Positions 1 to 5,657 of a stretch of DNA of 5,815 nucleotides are shown piece after piece. The DNA lies in assembly GCA_018830415.1 (NCBI GenBank), contig JAHJSJ010000236.1, positions 1-5,815 of the forward strand, in the 5' to 3' direction. How positions within the stretch are numbered: position 1 is the first letter of the stretch; the number at the start of each line of letters is the position of its first letter. The DNA is from Alphaproteobacteria bacterium. GTDB lineage: Bacteria; Pseudomonadota; Alphaproteobacteria; Sphingomonadales; Sphingomonadaceae. The notes below the pieces were generated by a model. That model worked only from the letters and a program-made list of their open reading frames with translations, made no database searches and was not told where the DNA came from. The translations under genes and the position numbers were made by a program.

Positions 1-17
1 ACTAAGCAATCCCGGCA

Positions 18-43
18 GGGCGGGGCGCGATGGTGCTCCGCCC
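18..43. other. GC-rich stem-loop in gene-free left edge
   Basis: Two 9-base arms (18-26 GGGCGGGGC and 35-43 GCTCCGCCC) pair with one G-U wobble around an 8-base loop. The hairpin lies shortly after a TAA at 3-5, so it could be the tail of a forward gene ending just outside the window, acting as a terminator or a mRNA 3' stabiliser. No T-run follows it, so a classical intrinsic terminator is not supported. The rest of bases 1-117 is C/G-rich with no recognisable coding content. The long reverse frame across it is rich in Arg, Pro and Ser, as expected from a shadow. Confidence 0.3.
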
Positions 44-117
44 GCCACTCCCGGCCCGCCCCCGCGGACGACCAGATCCGGACGACCGCCTCCCCCTCTC
101 CCGGCAGGATATTCTTG

Positions 118-363
118 ATGGCCCAGACCTACGAATTCTACTGCGAACGCGCGAACGAAGCAGCAGCGCTTGCTGACCGCGCGACGCTCGACAATGTGCG
201 GGAGCGCGAATTGCGGTCGGAAAAGACCTGGCGCGGGCTGGCTGAACAGGCGCGCAAAACCGCCGAAGAACGGGTGAAGGCCGATACCGTGCGCGCGGAA
301 AGACGCGCCGCAGAAGCCGCCGACGCAGCTGAGGCGGCAGAAGCAGTTTACTCGGACAATTGA
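118..363 (+). CDS. Small helical hypothetical protein (81 aa)
   Basis: Function unknown. The ATG at 118 is chosen over the TTG at 115 because an AGGA at 106-109 lies 8 bases upstream. The product is short and highly charged, dominated by Ala, Glu, Arg and Lys, with no Gly or Pro-rich stretches apart from one Gly near the middle (WRGLAEQAR). It should form one or two long alpha-helices, perhaps a coiled coil. Residues 1-15 (MAQTYEFYCERANEA) include a single Cys; the C-terminal third is a run of Ala/Glu repeats. It has no signal peptide or membrane segment, so it is probably cytoplasmic. I recall similar small proteins in sphingomonads but cannot name a family. The ribosome-associated protein gene starts 82 bp downstream on the same strand, so co-transcription is possible. 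Good start context and consistent composition make it likely to be real. Confidence 0.6.
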   Translation: MAQTYEFYCERANEAAALADRATLDNVRERELRSEKTWRGLAEQARKTAEERVKADTVRAERRAAEAADAAEAAEAVYSDN

Positions 364-407
364 CCGCGCAGGTCTGGAAAAAGCGCAGGTTCCTCCCCAT
401 CTTGGAA

Positions 408-421
408 GTGGCAGAAGCCAC
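408..421. other. Small perfect hairpin upstream of the HPF-like gene
   Basis: GTGGC (408-412) and GCCAC (417-421) pair perfectly around the tetraloop AGAA. It sits between the small helical gene and the ribosome binding site of the HPF-like gene. No T-run follows. It may be a leader structure or chance. Confidence 0.25.
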
Positions 422-445
422 AACTCAGCCAAGGAGACAGCCGCG

Positions 446-799
446 ATGACCACCATGCAATTCCAGTTCAATTCCGATAGTTCGGTAATGGGAACAGCGG
501 ATGTGGCGACCCGGATCGAACAGCAGGTGCGCCACCGGCTCGCCCGCTTCGAAGACCGGCTGACGCGGCTGGAAGTCCATGTCAGCGATGATAACGGACG
601 CAAGGGCGGCGGCGATGACAAGCATTGCACCATCGAAGCGCGCCCGCGCGGCGGCCGCCCGATCGGGGTGACAGGCAAGGCCGCAGACGTTGATGCGGCA
701 GCGCGGATTGCGGCGAATACGATGGCAGAACGGCTTGAACGGGTATTCGGCAAGGCAGAACGCCACCGCCACGATCCGTCGCCCGATAAACTGCTTTAG
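446..799 (+). CDS. HPF/RaiA family ribosome-associated protein
   Basis: A 117-residue protein of the HPF/RaiA (sigma-54 modulation, S30EA) family. Members bind the 30S decoding region and inactivate or dimerise ribosomes in stationary phase or stress. The sequence shows an N-terminal strand (MQFQFNSD), a long helix (VATRIEQQVRHRLARFEDRL), the strand LEVHVSDDN, then a conserved-looking stretch around residues 52-75 (GRKGGGDDKHCTIEARPRGGRPIGVT) and a final helix (AARIAANTMAERLERVF). The C-terminal domain of long HPF is absent, so this is a short stand-alone form. The DDKHC-EAR-G-PI-VT pattern fits a divergent branch often found outside the rpoN-hpf-ptsN locus, and neither neighbour occurs here. 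A strong AAGGAG at 431-436 lies 9 bases before the ATG. Family assignment is good; ribosome binding is inferred. Confidence 0.85.
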   Translation: MTTMQFQFNSDSSVMGTADVATRIEQQVRHRLARFEDRLTRLEVHVSDDNGRKGGGDDKHCTIEARPRGGRPIGVTGKAADVDAAARIAANTMAERLERVFGKAERHRHDPSPDKLL

Positions 800-929
800 A
801 TGTTCAGTGTCTCACTTGGCGGAGGAACCCCTTCGGCTTGAGTCGGATACGGGCTTCAGCCTCAGACTGGATAAGCTAATCCCATCGTGCTCTGGTTGAG
901 CCCCGTTGGGCGCTTGAGCGTAAGACCGT

Positions 930-1055
930 ATGCCCCTCTCAGCGGCTGGCTTCAATCTGGGCACCGACAACAACCCGGCGCAGCGCGTGCGCCGCCGAAC
1001 GCTCATCGAACTTTCAGCCGTGCTGGGCCTTGATGGGCTGCAGTTTCGAGGGTGA
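930..1055 (+). CDS. Doubtful 41-aa ORF, possible gene remnant
   Basis: An ATG at 930 opens 41 codons ending at TGA 1053-1055. The middle reads plausibly as protein (GFNLGTDNNPAQRVRRRTLI, then ELSAVLGLDGLQ), with a basic Arg cluster followed by a hydrophobic helix-like segment. An in-frame TAA at 921-923 blocks extension upstream, and no clear Shine-Dalgarno precedes the ATG. It may be the surviving piece of a broken gene or chance; I recognise no family. Confidence 0.15.
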   Translation: MPLSAAGFNLGTDNNPAQRVRRRTLIELSAVLGLDGLQFRG

Positions 1056-1218
1056 TGCGGACTTCCGACGTGCCGAAAGCGGAACGAACACCATAAGGAG
1101 CGGGGCTGCGGAAGACCCATGCCGAACTTCTCCGATGGAGATAATGATGGCCTTCCAAGCGCTACATTCTGCCTCTGCCACAGATCACTTTTGCAGAAAT
1201 TTTGTAGAAAAGCGAACA

Positions 1219-1247
1219 ATAAAACACATGAATTGCAACGGGTTGCA
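1219..1247 (-). terminator. Possible weak terminator of tRNA-Ser
   Basis: On the reverse strand, 26 bases past the tRNA-Ser 3' end, TGCAA and TTGCA pair perfectly around CCCG (1234-1247). They are followed by an A/T-rich run containing TTTT at 1221-1224. The T-run begins about nine bases after the stem, so it is a poor match to a strong intrinsic terminator. Confidence 0.25.
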
Positions 1248-1270
1248 CTAAATCAATGGCTTAGGGAATG

Positions 1271-1362
<92 letters not shown>

Positions 1363-1505
1363 GCGAGGTCTGTCGCGCACGGGTGCGCCGCGTGGTCGGG
1401 GCGGCAGGCGACAGGGAGCGCGCGCGTTAGCCCAAGCCTTGCCCCTTGCCAAGTCCCGGAAAGCCAGAAAATGCGGGCATATCTCGCACCTGCACCATCG
1501 CGCGG

Positions 1506-1534
1506 CTTGTTTTGGCGCGTTGAAAGTCCATATT
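1506..1534 (+). promoter_or_regulatory. Candidate hspQ promoter (sigma-70 or sigma-32 like)
   Basis: CTTGTTT at 1506-1512 and CATATT at 1529-1534 are spaced 16 bases and would place the transcript start near 1541, the hspQ ATG. CTTG followed about 18 bases later by CCATATT also loosely resembles alphaproteobacterial heat-shock promoters. Matches to the consensus are partial (3/6 and 4/6 for sigma-70), so this is tentative. The 178 bp between tRNA-Ser and hspQ holds nothing else I can support. Confidence 0.25.
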
Positions 1535-1540
1535 CCGCCC

Positions 1541-1921
1541 ATGGAACGCGCAGAGTTCTTCTCAAGTCAGGCCGGGCGCACCATTGTTGCCCCGCGGCAG
1601 ACCCGCGCCCGCTTCGGCATCGGAGACGTGGTGCGCCACCGCCTGTTCGCCTTTCGCGGCGTGGTGTTCGATATCGATCCGGTCTTTGCCAATAGCGAAG
1701 AATGGTATCAGTCGATCCCCGAGGATATCCGTCCGCGCCGCGATCAGCCGTTTTATCACCTGCTCGCCGAAAACGAGGATTCGTCCTACGTCGCCTATGT
1801 CAGTCAGGGCAATCTGGTGGCGGATGCCGATGGTGGGCCGGTTGATCATCCCACGGTGCGCCAGCTGTTCGACAGCTTCAAGGACGGGCGCTACAAAATG
1901 CGCAGAGCCCTGACCCATTAG
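1541..1921 (+). CDS. hspQ: Heat shock protein HspQ (YccV-like, hemimethylated-DNA-binding family)
   Basis: A 126-residue HspQ/YccV domain protein. In enterobacteria HspQ is a small heat-shock-inducible factor that acts as a specificity enhancer of Lon protease and binds hemimethylated oriC DNA in vitro. The domain runs from about residue 24 to 118: FGIGDVVRHRLFAFRGVVFD, then DPVFANSEEWYQSIPEDIRP, QPFYHLLAENEDSSYVAYVS, and GPVDHP near the end. The roughly 20-residue N-terminal lead (MERAEFFSSQAGRTIVAP) makes it longer than the 105-residue E. coli protein, but I recall the same lead in sphingomonad homologues. The ATG at 1541 is chosen because it is the only ATG before the domain; the open frame extends upstream only through the tRNA. 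No clear Shine-Dalgarno is present. It converges on the permease gene, 5 bp away. Confidence 0.93.
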   Translation: MERAEFFSSQAGRTIVAPRQTRARFGIGDVVRHRLFAFRGVVFDIDPVFANSEEWYQSIPEDIRPRRDQPFYHLLAENEDSSYVAYVSQGNLVADADGGPVDHPTVRQLFDSFKDGRYKMRRALTH

Positions 1922-1944
1922 GAAGTTCAGCTTTTCAGCTTCCA
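1920..1944. terminator. Possible shared terminator between convergent genes
   Basis: GGAAG at 1921-1925 pairs with CTTCC at 1938-1942 around a loop containing the repeat TTCAGC-TTTTCAGC. It covers the stop codons of both hspQ and the permease gene. The stem is short with no long T-run, so bidirectional termination is only a suggestion. Confidence 0.2.
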
Positions 1945-2784
1945 GCCTGAATGCAGCAGCGCATAGGTACCCGCCGCCAGCCCCGCGTTGACCACCGCCA
2001 GCCCTCCTGCAGCAGCGATTACAGTGGTGCTTGACCCCATGTCGGTGGCCCCCAGAAAGCCGTAGCGGAAGCCCGAAATCACATAGAAAAACGGGTTCAT
2101 CCGGCTCACCCACTGGAACGCGGGATCAAGGTTGTCGATCACGTAAAACGTGCCCGACAGCAGCGATAGCGGGGCGATGATGAAATTGGTGATCGCAGCG
2201 TTATGATCGAATTTTTCGGCCCAGATCGACGTTGCCAGCCCCAGCGTCGCCAGCAATATCGACCCCATCAACCCGAACCACACCACCGCCCAAGGGTGCG
2301 CCATGCTGAGCGATACGCCCGGCCAGAGCGCCATCGCCAAGGCAACGGTAAAACCCACCGCAATCGCGCGGGTGATTGCGGCGGCGATAATCCCGCTCAT
2401 CAATTCGCCCGGCGAAAGCGGGGGCATCAGCAGATCGATGATCGTCCCCTGCATCTTGCCCGCCAGCAGTGAAAAGCTGGAATTGGCGAAGGCATTCTGC
2501 ATCATCGCCATCACAATCAGCCCCGGCGCGACGAAACTCGCAAACGGCACGCCGAGCACTTCGCGTCCTTCGCGACCCAAAGCGACCGTAAAGATCGCCA
2601 GAAACAGCAGCGTGGTAAAGGCGGGTGCCCAGATCGTCTGCATCTGCACCTTGAGAAATCGCCGCACCTCCTTCATATAGAGGGCGAACAGACCCACGCG
2701 ATTGATCCCGGAAATCACCGGAACACCGCGAGGAGAAAACCGGGCGCTTCCACCGGTCTTGTCAGACAGGTTCTTTTCAGTCAC
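1927..2784 (-). CDS. ABC-2 type transporter, permease subunit
   Basis: A 285-residue inner-membrane permease of the ABC-2 family, similar to E. coli YadH. About six membrane spans are visible: WAPAFTTLLFLAIFTVAL, FVAPGLIVMAMMQNAF, the segment after GELMSG, WAVVWFGLMGSILLATLGLA, ITNFIIAPLSLLSGTFYVI, and a last span before the C-terminus LLHSGWKLKS. Family-typical motifs include VAPGLI, NAFANSSFSLL, KMQGTIIDLLMPPLS, FDHNAA and NPFFYVISGFRYGFLG. The start is uncertain. I chose GTG at 2784, giving VTEKNLSDK; GTG 2718, GTG 2697 and ATG 2676 are alternatives, and none has a good Shine-Dalgarno. The open frame continues to 3234, but that part overlaps gcrA and is a shadow. The ATP-binding partner is not adjacent here, so the substrate cannot be inferred. 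Confidence 0.9.
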   Translation of the reverse strand: MTEKNLSDKTGGSARFSPRGVPVISGINRVGLFALYMKEVRRFLKVQMQTIWAPAFTTLLFLAIFTVALGREGREVLGVPFASFVAPGLIVMAMMQNAFANSSFSLLAGKMQGTIIDLLMPPLSPGELMSGIIAAAITRAIAVGFTVALAMALWPGVSLSMAHPWAVVWFGLMGSILLATLGLATSIWAEKFDHNAAITNFIIAPLSLLSGTFYVIDNLDPAFQWVSRMNPFFYVISGFRYGFLGATDMGSSTTVIAAAGGLAVVNAGLAAGTYALLHSGWKLKS

Positions 2785-2822
2785 GGGAGCAGCGCGGAAA
2801 ACGGGTTTAATGAAGCTGGTTC

Positions 2823-2846
2823 GGCCATGGCACAGGTGCCTAGGCC
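2823..2846. promoter_or_regulatory. 24-bp imperfect dyad in gcrA/permease intergenic region
   Basis: Arms GGCCATGGCAC (2823-2833) and GTGCCTAGGCC (2836-2846) are complementary at 9 of 11 positions around a 2-base centre (AG). The inner core GGCAC-AG-GTGCC is perfect, and the right arm contains the separate palindrome GCCTAGGC (2838-2845). Its centre is about 50 bp before the permease start and 65 bp before the gcrA ATG, a fitting position for an operator controlling one or both genes. No known binding site is recognised. Confidence 0.4.
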
Positions 2847-2899
2847 GCGCAGGGTTCCATGACAAGTATCCGCCGCAAGCACAGGAACAGGTAATACAT

Positions 2900-3610
2900 A
2901 TGAGCTGGACGGACGAGCGCATCGAGACGCTCAGAAAAATGTGGGAAGGCGGCGCCACCGCCAGCGAGATCGCCACCGAGCTTGGCGGGGTCAGCCGCAA
3001 TGCTGTGATCGGCAAGGCGCATCGGTTGGGACTGAAAGCGCGCCCTTCCCCGGTGAAGGCCAACGACAAGAAGAAGGCTCCGGCCTCAAGGAAGCCGGTT
3101 GCTGCGCCCACGCCCGCTGCCGCGCCGCGTTCCGAAACAGCCGAGCGGTCGGCCGCAATCGCACCCCAACGTGCACCGACCCGTCCCACGGCAGTCGCAG
3201 CGCGCAGCGACGTGGCTGAACAGAGCGGCCACACGGGCCCCTCTCAGCCGATTCCTAACCCAGCGTCCGATCTGCCCAAGATTGTTTCGGTCGGCCCCGG
3301 TGGCTTCCTTCGTCAGGGCCCCGGTGACCAGCAGCCCCCGATCCCACCTGCCCCGCCGCGCCGCCTTGTGCCAGCCAAGCCGAGCCCGGAAATCGCCGAC
3401 AAGACCAGCCTGCTCGATCTGTCGGAAAAGGTCTGCCGCTGGCCGATGGGCCATCCCGGCGAACCTGATTTCCACTTCTGCGGCCAGCAAGTGAACCCCG
3501 GCTTCCCCTATTGCGTGGAACATTGCGGCCGTGCCTATCAGGCGCAACTGCCGCGCGGCGTGCGTCGCCCGCCCCCGCCGCTGCCGTTTGGTGGACCGCG
3601 CGTCCGTTAG
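2900..3610 (+). CDS. gcrA: Cell-cycle transcription regulator GcrA
   Basis: A 236-residue GcrA protein. In Caulobacter GcrA is a sigma-70-associated activator that favours promoters carrying CcrM-methylated GANTC sites and controls S-phase and division genes. The N-terminal DNA-binding domain is clear: MSWTDERIETLRKMWEGGAT, then SEIATELGGVSRNAVIGKAH and RLGLKARP (residues 1-48). A long Ala/Pro/Arg-rich linker follows, about 46-170. The C-terminal sigma-binding region has CRWPMGHPGEPDFHFCG and PYCVEHCGRAYQ with Cys179, Cys194, Cys205 and Cys209, and ends in a Pro-rich tail. The linker makes it longer than the 173-residue Caulobacter protein, as I recall for sphingomonads. ATG 2900 is chosen because MSWTDERIE is the canonical start; a modest AGG at 2889-2891 lies 8 bases upstream. 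No GANTC occurs in the 115 bp upstream intergenic region. Confidence 0.96.
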   Translation: MSWTDERIETLRKMWEGGATASEIATELGGVSRNAVIGKAHRLGLKARPSPVKANDKKKAPASRKPVAAPTPAAAPRSETAERSAAIAPQRAPTRPTAVAARSDVAEQSGHTGPSQPIPNPASDLPKIVSVGPGGFLRQGPGDQQPPIPPAPPRRLVPAKPSPEIADKTSLLDLSEKVCRWPMGHPGEPDFHFCGQQVNPGFPYCVEHCGRAYQAQLPRGVRRPPPPLPFGGPRVR

Positions 3611-3672
3611 GATCAGAATTTTGTGATTGCCGCCCGTAATGCAAGAGGGTTCCCACATTCCAGCTCGGTGCT

Positions 3673-4440
3673 CTATGTCGGTTTGGCGCTGCTGTTCGCG
3701 AAGGGCGAAAAGTTGGTATCGAGGTCGAACAGGTCAACGCCCTCGGCGGACTTCAGCTTGTTCACCACCACATAAGTCACCGGGGTCAGCATGGCTTCCC
3801 ACGCCACTTTCAGCGCCCAGTTGGTGACGATCACGGTCAGCACATCCTGCGTCGCCCAGATGCCGAGGAACGCGATCGGGTAAAAGATCAGGCTGTCGAC
3901 GCCCTGGCCTACGAAGGTCGAACCGATGGTGCGGCTCCACAACAGCCGGCCTTTGGTCAGCACTTTCATTTTGGCCATAACGAAGGAATTGACGAATTCC
4001 CCGGCCCAGAACGCGGTGATCGATGCAAGCACGATCCTCCAGGTGCTGCCGAACACTTCTTCGTAGGCGGCCTGCCCCGTCCAGCTATCGGCGGGCGGCA
4101 TGGCGACCACGGCAAAGCTCATAAACGCCATGAAGGTGAGCGCACCGAACCCGGTCCAGATCACCCGGCGCGCCTTGGCATAGCCATAGACCTCGGTCAG
4201 CACATCGCCGATGACATAGCTGACCGGGAAGAACAGAATGCCCGCGCCAAAGGTATATCCCGCTACGGTGGATAGCTTGGCCGCGCCGATCAGGTTTGAC
4301 AGCAGCAGGATCGCCACGAAGGCCGCCATGACGATATCGTAATAGCGGAAGCTTCCGGGTGCGCGGCTGGTGGCGATGATCCCGTCGGCAGGATCGCGGT
4401 CAAACGCGGCGGCAGGATCGGTGGGGGAGGTGTTTTCCAT
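3673..4440 (-). CDS. yhhQ: Queuosine precursor transporter (YhhQ/VUT family)
   Basis: A 255-residue inner-membrane protein of the YhhQ/DUF165 family, which imports the queuosine precursors preQ0/preQ1 used to modify the wobble base of tRNAs with GUN anticodons. The N-terminal 33 residues are hydrophilic and acidic. About six spans follow, starting with YYDIVMAAFVAILLLSNLIG. Family-typical stretches are NLIGAAKL, FPVSYVIGDVLTEVYGYAKA, AGEFVNSFVMAKMK, and SRTIGSTFVGQGVDSLIFYP. The C-terminus is a short soluble tail (DLFDLDTNFSPFANSSAKPT). ATG 4440 is chosen over TTG 4476 because it gives the usual length and leaves room for a promoter; no Shine-Dalgarno is evident. It is divergent from tRNA-Arg (61 bp apart) and converges on gcrA, 62 bp away. 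Family assignment is firm; the exact substrate is inferred. Confidence 0.93.
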   Translation of the reverse strand: MENTSPTDPAAAFDRDPADGIIATSRAPGSFRYYDIVMAAFVAILLLSNLIGAAKLSTVAGYTFGAGILFFPVSYVIGDVLTEVYGYAKARRVIWTGFGALTFMAFMSFAVVAMPPADSWTGQAAYEEVFGSTWRIVLASITAFWAGEFVNSFVMAKMKVLTKGRLLWSRTIGSTFVGQGVDSLIFYPIAFLGIWATQDVLTVIVTNWALKVAWEAMLTPVTYVVVNKLKSAEGVDLFDLDTNFSPFANSSAKPT

Positions 4441-4458
4441 CGATTGACCGGTTAGCGC

Positions 4459-4463
4459 GATTC
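4459..4463. promoter_or_regulatory. Intergenic GANTC (CcrM-type) site
   Basis: GATTC lies between the divergent queuosine transporter gene and tRNA-Arg, 19 bp upstream of the transporter start. GANTC is the CcrM methylation target through which GcrA acts in alphaproteobacteria. It is the only such site I found in a clear promoter-bearing intergenic region here; the others lie in genes, in tRNAs or in the gene-free stretch (840-844). One site can easily occur by chance. Confidence 0.3.
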
Positions 4464-4501
4464 CCTTGAGCCGCAAAGCGCGCTATTGGGCTTGCCGGCG
4501 C

Positions 4502-4578
4502 GCGCCCGTAGCTCATCTGGATAGAGCGCGAGACTTCTAATCTTGAGGTAGCAGGTTCGAGTCCTGCCGGGCGCGCCA
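4502..4578 (+). tRNA. tRNA-Arg (anticodon TCT)
   Basis: The acceptor arm GCGCCCG (4502-4508) pairs with CGGGCGC (4568-4574), followed by discriminator G and an encoded CCA (4576-4578). The D arm is GCTC...GAGC, the anticodon arm CGAGA-CTTCTAA-TCTTG gives anticodon TCT at 4536-4538 reading AGA, and the T arm is GCAGG-TTCGAGT-CCTGC. Length is 77 bases including CCA. It is transcribed away from the queuosine transporter gene; there is no flanking repeat of its 3' end in the window to suggest an integrated element. Confidence 0.97.
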
Positions 4579-4631
4579 AGGCCTCAAGAAGCCCGGAAAA
4601 TCAGACAGGTCTTTCAAAGCCGCTGGAGGTG

Positions 4632-4648
4632 ATAGGGCCTGACCCTAT
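4632..4648. terminator. Hairpin between tRNA-Arg and arsR, possible terminator
   Basis: ATAGGG (4632-4637) and CCCTAT (4643-4648) form a perfect 6-bp stem around CCTGA. Read forward, GTGATTTT follows, so it could end the tRNA-Arg transcript. It also covers the stop codon of the reverse-strand regulator gene (TAG at 4647-4645), so a bidirectional role is possible. The stem is short and the T-run is brief and offset. Confidence 0.35.
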
Positions 4649-5001
4649 GTGATTTTGGACAACCGGGCGAAATTGGCGACGCCGGGGGCGGGGGTGTGCT
4701 GCGCTTCGGGTTCTGGCGCGGGGCGGCTTTCGGCCGATGCGAGCGCGCCCATTGCAGCAGTCACGCCCGCCAGTGTGCTTTCTGCCAGAGAATAGAACAC
4801 CAGCTTTGCATCCTTGCGGGTATTGACCAGCCCCGCCTTGCGCAGCACGCCGAGCTGTTGTGACAGGCCCGGTTGACCGATCCCGGTCGCGTGTTCGATC
4901 TCGCCGACATTGCGTTCGCCCGCCGCGAGCGTCGCAAGAATGCGCCAGCGCAGCGGGTGGGCAAGGGCTTTGAGCGCCTCGATCAGATCATCTTCTGCCA
5001 T
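4645..5001 (-). CDS. ArsR/SmtB-family winged-helix regulator without cysteines
   Basis: A 118-residue ArsR-type DNA-binding regulator, normally a homodimeric repressor released by a metal or by thiol modification. The fold is clear: LKALAHPLRWRILATLAAGE (residues 10-29), NVGEIEHATGI, the recognition helix region QPGLSQQLGVLRKAGLV (43-59) and the wing TRKDAKLVFYSL (61-72). A Pro/Ala-rich, probably disordered tail follows to residue 118. The QP-LSQQLGVLR wording is like the sulfide/persulfide-sensing SqrR/BigR branch, but this protein has no Cys at all and lacks the usual metal-site motifs, so its signal is unknown. ATG 5001 overlaps the peroxiredoxin stop (TGATG, one shared base), implying one mRNA and coupled translation. 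It probably regulates its own operon; that is inference from position. Confidence 0.92.
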   Translation of the reverse strand: MAEDDLIEALKALAHPLRWRILATLAAGERNVGEIEHATGIGQPGLSQQLGVLRKAGLVNTRKDAKLVFYSLAESTLAGVTAAMGALASAESRPAPEPEAQHTPAPGVANFARLSKIT

Positions 5002-5651
5002 CAACACTGTTCCCCGGAATTGCGCAGAAACCAACTGGTCGGATCTTCGGCCGCGAAGACCTCATCCAGGTCATTGGTCGGCGGGCTGAGCAGCGGTTCG
5101 CCTGGCTGCCAGTTGGCCGGCGCCAATGCCGCGTTCGCATCGATGGCTTGAAGTCCATCAAGGATGCGCAGCATTTCGGGCACCGAACGGCCAAGATTGG
5201 CCGGGTAACAGGTCATCGCCCGGATCACACCACGCGGATCAATGAAGAAGGTGGTGCGCACGGTCGCGCTGTCATTATCCTGCGCGGACACCATGCCGAA
5301 CGCCCGCCCGATCACCAGAGTGGGATCTTCGACAATCGGGAACCGCACTTCGATGCCAAAGCGGTCGCGGATCATGCGTAGCCATGCGAAATGCGAAAAC
5401 AGGCTGTCGACCGATAGCGCCATCAATGCACAGTCGCGCTTTTCAAAGGCAGCCGCTTCGCGAGCGAGGGCGACAAATTCGGTAGTGCAGACCGGGGTGA
5501 AGTCCGCCGGATGCGAAAACAGCACCAGCCAGCGTTTGCGAAAGTTCGACAACCGGACCGGGCCGATGGTGCTGCGTGCCTCAAAATCCGGGGCGACGTC
5601 ACCAATCCGCAGGCCAGCGCAGGGCGGAGGAGTGTGGGTGTGATCATTCAT
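5001..5651 (-). CDS. Peroxiredoxin, Prx6-like (AhpC/TSA family)
   Basis: A 216-residue thiol peroxidase that reduces hydrogen peroxide and organic hydroperoxides, expected in the cytoplasm. After GDVAPDFEA (residues 17-25) comes the active site HPADFTPVCTTEF, with Pro48, Thr52 and peroxidatic Cys55; the catalytic Arg is Arg132 in TVRTTFFIDPRG. The C-terminal extension (APANWQPGEPLLSPP, then WFLRN) and the length place it in the Prx6 group, including the archaeal-type enzymes. Other Cys are 11, 74, 148 and 216. Cys216 is the last residue and could act as a resolving thiol. ATG 5651 is chosen to fit the family N-terminus; it lacks a good Shine-Dalgarno and the predicted transcript start falls on it. 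An ATG at 5696 is in frame but lies inside the promoter. It is the first gene of an operon with arsR. Confidence 0.94.
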   Translation of the reverse strand: MNDHTHTPPPCAGLRIGDVAPDFEARSTIGPVRLSNFRKRWLVLFSHPADFTPVCTTEFVALAREAAAFEKRDCALMALSVDSLFSHFAWLRMIRDRFGIEVRFPIVEDPTLVIGRAFGMVSAQDNDSATVRTTFFIDPRGVIRAMTCYPANLGRSVPEMLRILDGLQAIDANAALAPANWQPGEPLLSPPTNDLDEVFAAEDPTSWFLRNSGEQC

Positions 5652-5657
5652 GGCGTC

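Noticed and set aside
2..421. Reverse-strand ORF of 139 codons at the left edge
   Set aside because: Composition is dominated by Arg, Ser and Pro. It lies opposite the better supported 118-363 gene and looks like a high-GC shadow.
401..421. Possible sigma-54 promoter (GG...GC) before the HPF-like gene
   Set aside because: The GG and GC are separated by 11 rather than 10 bases and the flanking bases do not fit TGGCAC-N5-TTGC.
1115..1135. Similarity to the 5S rRNA stretch CCCATGCCGAACT
   Set aside because: Only about 13 bases match. The rest of 5S rRNA, including its closing stem, is absent and no rRNA operon is nearby.
1364..1440. TTGGCA...CTAACG as a tRNA-Ser promoter on the reverse strand
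   Set aside because: The match is weak and the position about 60 bases upstream of the tRNA is uncertain; not enough to list as a feature.
1519..1544. Sigma-32-like pair GTTGAAA and CCCATGG before hspQ
   Set aside because: It would start transcription near 1551, inside the gene, and no later start codon precedes the conserved domain. The -10 part is the start codon itself.
2785..3234. N-terminal extension of the permease frame by 150 residues
   Set aside because: It overlaps the well-supported gcrA coding region on the other strand and the intergenic region, and nothing in it resembles the ABC-2 family.
4502..4644. tRNA-Arg as an attachment site of an integrated element
   Set aside because: No second copy of the tRNA 3' end, no integrase and no change in gene character are visible in the window.
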